NCBI RefSeq assembly: GCF_008642375.1
Contig: NZ_CP029194.1
Location: forward strand, 5,573,001 to 5,637,000
Length of the DNA: 64,000 bases
Origin: Streptomyces venezuelae
GTDB taxonomy: Bacteria > Actinomycetota > Actinomycetes > Streptomycetales > Streptomycetaceae
Reading direction: 5' to 3'
Below the pieces are notes generated by a model. The model worked only from the letters and a program-made list of their open reading frames with translations. It did not search any database and had not been told where the DNA came from. Every line of letters begins with the position of its first letter. Positions within the stretch are counted from its first letter, which is position 1. A program made the position numbers and the translations under genes. This document shows positions 60,471 through 64,000 of this stretch, in pieces.

Positions 60471-61342
60471 GCACCACCAGCACCCTCACGGGCGCGGCGG
60501 ACTCCGCCCCCGGCTACCGGGCCGGACGCACCCTGCCGCTGCGCGTCGAAGCCCTGCGCCAGTGGAAGCGGCGCCGCACCCTGATCATGGGCGGGATCCT
60601 CGTCGCCCTCCCCTTCGTCCTGATCGCCGCCTTCGCGATCGGCGGCGCCGGGGACGGTGACCGCAACGGCCGGATCACCCTCATGGACACGGCGACGGCC
60701 TCCGGCGCCAACTTCGCCGCGACCTGCCTCTTCGTCTCAGCCGGCTTCCTCCTCGTCATCCCCGTCGCGCTCTTCTGCGGCGACACCGTCGCCTCCGAGG
60801 CGAGCTGGTCCTCGCTGCGCTACCTCCTGGCCGCGCCCGTGCCCCGCTCCCGGCTCCTCGCCTCGAAGCTGGCCGTGGCCCTCGGCTACAGCGCGGCCGC
60901 GATGGTCCTCCTGCCGCTCGTGGCCCTCGCCGCGGGCACGGTCGCCTACGGCTGGGGGCCGCTCCAGCTGCCGACCGGCGGCTCCGTGCCCGCCATGGAC
61001 GCGGTCCTGCGCATCGGCATCGCCGTCGCGTTCGTCTTCGTCTCCCAACTGGTCACCGCCGGGCTCGCCTTCTGGCTCTCCACCCGCACCGACGCGCCGC
61101 TCGGCGCGGTGGGCGGCGCCGTCGGCCTGACCATCGTCGGCAACGTCCTGGACGCCGTCACGGCGCTCGGCGACTGGCGCGACTTCCTGCCCGCGCACTG
61201 GCAGTTCGCCTGGATCGACGCGCTCCAGCCGCAGCTGGAGTGGGGCGGCATGGTCAAGGGAGCGGCGATCTCCGTGACGTACGCCGTGGTGCTCTTCGCC
61301 CTCGCCTTCCGCGGCTTCGCCCGCAAGGACGTCGTCTCGTAG
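60467..61342 (+). CDS. ABC-2 type permease
   Basis: 291 residues with about six membrane segments, for example ILVALPFVLIAAFAIGGA, FVSAGFLLVIPVALFCGDT, SAAAMVLLPLVALAAGTVAY, IAVAFVFVSQLVTAGLAFWL, and GAVGGAVGLTIVGNVL. It matches the ABC-2 family; GDTVASEASWSSLRYLLAAP is a conserved element of the cytoplasmic loop. It pairs with the ATPase domain of the upstream fusion protein; GGAGGAGG precedes ATG and the start overlaps the stop (ATGA). The substrate is unknown. Confidence 0.9.
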   Translation: MSTTSTLTGAADSAPGYRAGRTLPLRVEALRQWKRRRTLIMGGILVALPFVLIAAFAIGGAGDGDRNGRITLMDTATASGANFAATCLFVSAGFLLVIPVALFCGDTVASEASWSSLRYLLAAPVPRSRLLASKLAVALGYSAAAMVLLPLVALAAGTVAYGWGPLQLPTGGSVPAMDAVLRIGIAVAFVFVSQLVTAGLAFWLSTRTDAPLGAVGGAVGLTIVGNVLDAVTALGDWRDFLPAHWQFAWIDALQPQLEWGGMVKGAAISVTYAVVLFALAFRGFARKDVVS

Positions 61343-61348
61343 CAGCCG

Positions 61349-62101
61349 CTACACCCACCCCCTCCGAGCCGCTTCCGCGCCCGCGCGGAAGCGGCTCGTC
61401 GTGCCGAGGGAGGCCATCAGCTCGCCCACTCTGCGGCTGTACGTCCGCGCCGACATGCCGAGCCGGGCCGCCGCGGCCTCGTCCGTCAGCCCCGACAGGA
61501 GCGCGTCCAGGACCGGCCGCAACTGCGGCGCGAGATCCCGCGGCGGGGGAGGCGGCGGTACGTAGGTCAGCTCCTCGGCCGCCGCCCAGCAGGCGTGGTG
61601 CGCCCGGACGAGGGCCTGCACCACCACCGGGTCGCGGATCAGCAGCAGGCCGTTGTACAGCAGTTCCAGGTCGAGCGGGACCGCCGCCACCGTCCGGTCC
61701 ACGACGATCATCTTGAACGGGATCGCGTCCGCGAACCGGGCCCGGCCGGGCACCCCGAGCCCGCTCTCCAGCCGGGGCAGGGCATGGCGCGGCACGATCC
61801 GCCGGACCTCGTCGGCCCGCTCCGCCGCGGCCCGCATGCACGCTCCCGCCAGCTCCAGGAACGGCCCGGGGATCGCGCAGCCCGCGGAGGCGACGGGGTC
61901 GTCGAAGGTCAGCAGCTCGTGCCGGGTGGAAGCGGCCAGCCCGGCGAGCGCGGCACTGATGCGCCGCGCGCCCCGGACCGGGCGCCCCGCGGGCCGCTGT
62001 CCCTCGGTCGCGGCCCGGTTCATCGCCGAACGGGCGAGCATCACGGAGCCCGCGCTCTCTGCCACCGCTGACCACCCCCGCCCGATCGATGTCCACTCCA
62101 T
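61349..62101 (-). CDS. LuxR-type helix-turn-helix regulator
   Basis: 250 residues. C-terminal HTH PVLDALLSGLTDEAAAARLGMSARTYSRRVGELMASLG is of the LuxR/NarL type; the N-terminal 170 residues resemble the single-domain LuxR proteins common in Streptomyces with an unassigned helical domain. No receiver domain. ATG at 62101 is preferred; a GTG at 62119 adds 6 codons. It is convergent with the permease (6 bp between). Its last 48 bases contain a strong hairpin. Confidence 0.85.
   Translation of the reverse strand: MEWTSIGRGWSAVAESAGSVMLARSAMNRAATEGQRPAGRPVRGARRISAALAGLAASTRHELLTFDDPVASAGCAIPGPFLELAGACMRAAAERADEVRRIVPRHALPRLESGLGVPGRARFADAIPFKMIVVDRTVAAVPLDLELLYNGLLLIRDPVVVQALVRAHHACWAAAEELTYVPPPPPPRDLAPQLRPVLDALLSGLTDEAAAARLGMSARTYSRRVGELMASLGTTSRFRAGAEAARRGWV
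61365..61396. terminator. Perfect 13-bp hairpin within the luxR-type gene
   Basis: GAGCCGCTTCCGC and GCGGAAGCGGCTC with a 6-nt loop. It lies in the last 50 bp of the regulator coding sequence and just after the permease stop, so it can terminate the permease transcript although it is coding on the other strand. Confidence 0.65.
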
Positions 62102-62280
62102 GTACGCATGCGACTGCACACGGTGACAACCCCTGTTGAAAAGGATGGCGAATCCATGCCACCCTCGTCCGCCCGGGGCGCCGTTGTCACATCGAGATCC
62201 ATCCGCAACTCATCCGACTGCTCCTTCCGGGCCCTTCGTTCGTCACATTCACAAGTGCCGCACGAAGAGGGGGAGATGAC

Positions 62281-63927
62281 ATGAGTCGACAGGAAGCGGT
62301 GGCGCAGGGGCGCCGCCGGGCCCGGTTCGGGGCCACGATCGCCGGACTGCTCGCCGTCGGACTGGCCGTCGGGGGCTGTGGCGCCTCGGGCGAGTCCCGT
62401 GACGCCTCGCACGCCGAGAAGGGCCGCACCGCACCGGGCACCTCCGGCGGCGGAGGTGCCACGAAGCCCGGGTACGCCGCCCCCGGAACGGCGACCCCGG
62501 GGGCCGACGCGCCGGCGCCCGAGGAGGGCGAGCAGCGCACCAGGCCGCCCGCCCCCGACTACCTCTCGACCTTCGCGCTGGACGTGGACACCGCCTCGTA
62601 CGGCTACGCCCGCCGCACCCTCGCCGAGGGCCGGCTGCCCGAGCCGTCGACCGTGCGGCCGGAGGAGTTCGTCAACAGCTTCCGCCCCGACTACCCGCGT
62701 CCGGCGGACAACGGCTTCGGTGTGAGCCTCGACGGCGCCCGCACCGGCCGGGACGGCTGGTCCCTGGTCCGGGTGGGGCTCGCCACCCGCGGCGCGGACC
62801 GGAGCGGCGAACGCCCGCCCGCCGCCCTCACCTTCGTCGTCGACGTCTCCGGCTCGATGGACGAGCCCGGGCGCCTCGACCTGGTCAAGGAGTCCCTCGG
62901 GCTGCTCGCCGACGAGCTCCGCGACGACGACTCGATGGCCCTCGTCACCTTCAGCGACGAGGCGGAGACCCGGCTGCCCATGACCCGCGTCGGCGAGGCC
63001 CGGGGCCGGATCCGCGAGGTCGTGGAGTCCCTGGCGACGGCCTCGTCCACCAATGTCGAGGCCGGTGTCCGCACCGGTTACGACGTCGCCGTCGAAGGCC
63101 GCCGCGAGGGTGCCACCAACCGGGTCGTGCTGCTCTCCGACGCCCTCGCCAACACCGGCGAGACCGACGCGGACGGGATCCTCCGCCGCATCGAGGAGGA
63201 GCGCAGGGCCCACGGGATCACGCTCTTCGGCGTCGGGGTGGGCAGCGAGTACGGCGACGAGTTCATGGAGACCCTCGCCGACAAGGGCGACGGCCACACG
63301 ACGTACGTCTCCACCTCCGAGCAGGCCCGGAAGGTCTTCGTCGACCAGCTGCCCGCCCACGTCGAGCTGCGCGCCCGCGACGCCAAGGCGCAGGTCGCCT
63401 TCGACCGGGGGACCGTCGAGAAGTTCCGGCTGATCGGCTACGAGAACCGGGAGGTCGCCGACGGGGACTTCCGGAACGACGGGGTGGACGGCGGTGAGGT
63501 CGGCGCCGGTCACACCGTCACCGCGCTGTACGCGGTGAAGACCCGGCCGGGGGCGACGGGCCGGGTCGCCACCGCCACGGTCCGCTGGCTCGACCCGCAG
63601 ACCCGGAAGCCGAGCGAGCGGTCCGGCACGGTCGCGGTCGAGGCCCTCGGCGCGGGGCTGTGGGACGGCGGCCACGACAGTCTCCAACTGACGGCGATCA
63701 CCGCCTACTTCGCGGACGCGCTGCGCGGCGGCGACCTGCCGGGCGACCCGGGTCTCGGGGTGCTCGCGCAGCGGGCGGAGGACATCGCGGGACGCTCGGG
63801 ATCGGCGGTGGTCACGGAGCTCGCCGAGGCGGTCCGGCAGGCGGAACGGCTGCTCGGGGCGGCTGCTGAGCCGGGCGAAGGAGCCTCCCGCGAGGGAGAG
63901 TTGAGGTCGGGTGACCCGTACAGCTGA
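62281..63927 (+). CDS. VWA-domain lipoprotein, YfbK-like
   Basis: 548 residues. A lipobox (AVGLAVGGC, Cys near 38) makes it membrane-anchored by lipid. A linker rich in Gly/Thr/Ala/Pro follows. DYLSTFALDVDTASYGYARR starts the YfbK N-terminal domain; the VWA domain has a full MIDAS motif DVSGSMD (D188, S190, S192), and GVGVGSEYGDEFMETLADKG is in its end. A C-terminal DUF3520-like region follows. Such proteins bind divalent metal and partner proteins; function unknown. GGGGGAGATGAC precedes ATG. Confidence 0.92.
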   Translation: MSRQEAVAQGRRRARFGATIAGLLAVGLAVGGCGASGESRDASHAEKGRTAPGTSGGGGATKPGYAAPGTATPGADAPAPEEGEQRTRPPAPDYLSTFALDVDTASYGYARRTLAEGRLPEPSTVRPEEFVNSFRPDYPRPADNGFGVSLDGARTGRDGWSLVRVGLATRGADRSGERPPAALTFVVDVSGSMDEPGRLDLVKESLGLLADELRDDDSMALVTFSDEAETRLPMTRVGEARGRIREVVESLATASSTNVEAGVRTGYDVAVEGRREGATNRVVLLSDALANTGETDADGILRRIEEERRAHGITLFGVGVGSEYGDEFMETLADKGDGHTTYVSTSEQARKVFVDQLPAHVELRARDAKAQVAFDRGTVEKFRLIGYENREVADGDFRNDGVDGGEVGAGHTVTALYAVKTRPGATGRVATATVRWLDPQTRKPSERSGTVAVEALGAGLWDGGHDSLQLTAITAYFADALRGGDLPGDPGLGVLAQRAEDIAGRSGSAVVTELAEAVRQAERLLGAAAEPGEGASREGELRSGDPYS

Positions 63928-63960
63928 CGCACGGGGCGGGTGGCGGGCCAGAATGGCCGC

Positions 63961-64000
63961 ATGGCCACCCTGCTGCTCGCCCTCGCCGTCGGTTGCACCG
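63961..64000 (+). CDS. Start of a further gene, cut by the window edge
   Basis: ATG at 63961 begins MATLLLALAVGCT, which looks like a hydrophobic or lipoprotein signal sequence. The gene continues past the edge. The spacing from the VWA gene (33 bp) would allow one operon. Low certainty. Confidence 0.4.
   Translation, partial: MATLLLALAVGCT

Noticed and set aside
1..64000. CRISPR array or prophage
   Set aside because: No regularly spaced identical repeats, integrase, capsid or lysis genes were seen, despite the Cas8c-like small protein, the excisionase-like HTH and the Septu pair.

Overview
The window is very GC-rich throughout. Codons strongly prefer G/C in third position, GTG starts are common, and several genes have GTGA/ATGA stop-start overlaps. 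Together with CpnT-like/Rhs toxins, an actinobacterial CsoR-type copper operator, a twin-arginine signal and leaderless promoters, this points to a Streptomyces chromosome (or a close relative). Gene content in the acyl-CoA carboxylase, citrate synthase and methylmalonate-semialdehyde dehydrogenase neighbourhoods fits the conserved chromosomal core. No rRNA, tRNA or CRISPR array was recognised.

Layout. 1-6.8 kb: branched-chain/acyl-CoA catabolism (biotin carboxylase, carboxyltransferase, TetR regulator, acyl-CoA dehydrogenase, TesB thioesterase), with a putative phosphatase and an alpha/beta hydrolase. 6.8-9.9 kb: a membrane-anchored HTH protein, a secreted protein and a zincin metallopeptidase. 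9.9-14.3 kb: PucR regulator, agmatinase and a ThDP enzyme. 14.3-21.2 kb: a small protein resembling the end of Cas8c, a fused ABC exporter, small membrane/secreted proteins and a secreted S37 peptidase. 21.3-24 kb: GH3 enzyme (start disturbed) and a P-loop kinase. 24-28.3 kb: a LacI-controlled catabolic set (Gfo/Idh/MocA dehydrogenase, DUF993 protein, sugar isomerase) of unknown substrate.

28.5-40.3 kb is the accessory zone: a CpnT/Rhs-type polymorphic toxin with a DUF6193-like immunity gene, a DUF937 protein, a two-gene Septu-like (PtuA ATPase / PtuB HNH) anti-phage module whose ATPase carries a 2-nt frameshift, RecD2 helicase and a solitary TnpB. Base composition and codon use here are less biased than in the flanks, which suggests acquired DNA beside core genes.

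40.5-49.7 kb: citrate synthase, a structured intergenic region that may encode a small RNA, the CopZ-CopA copper exporter under a CsoR-type operator, a Kef-type antiporter, a TetR-MMPL exporter pair with twin operators, and a small HTH protein. 49.9-56.3 kb: a divergent inositol catabolism cluster (isomerase; iolC-iolB-iolD-mmsA). 56.3-64 kb: secreted subtilisin, an unusual hydrolase-ABC ATPase fusion with its permease, a LuxR-type regulator, a VWA lipoprotein, and the start of one more gene at the edge.
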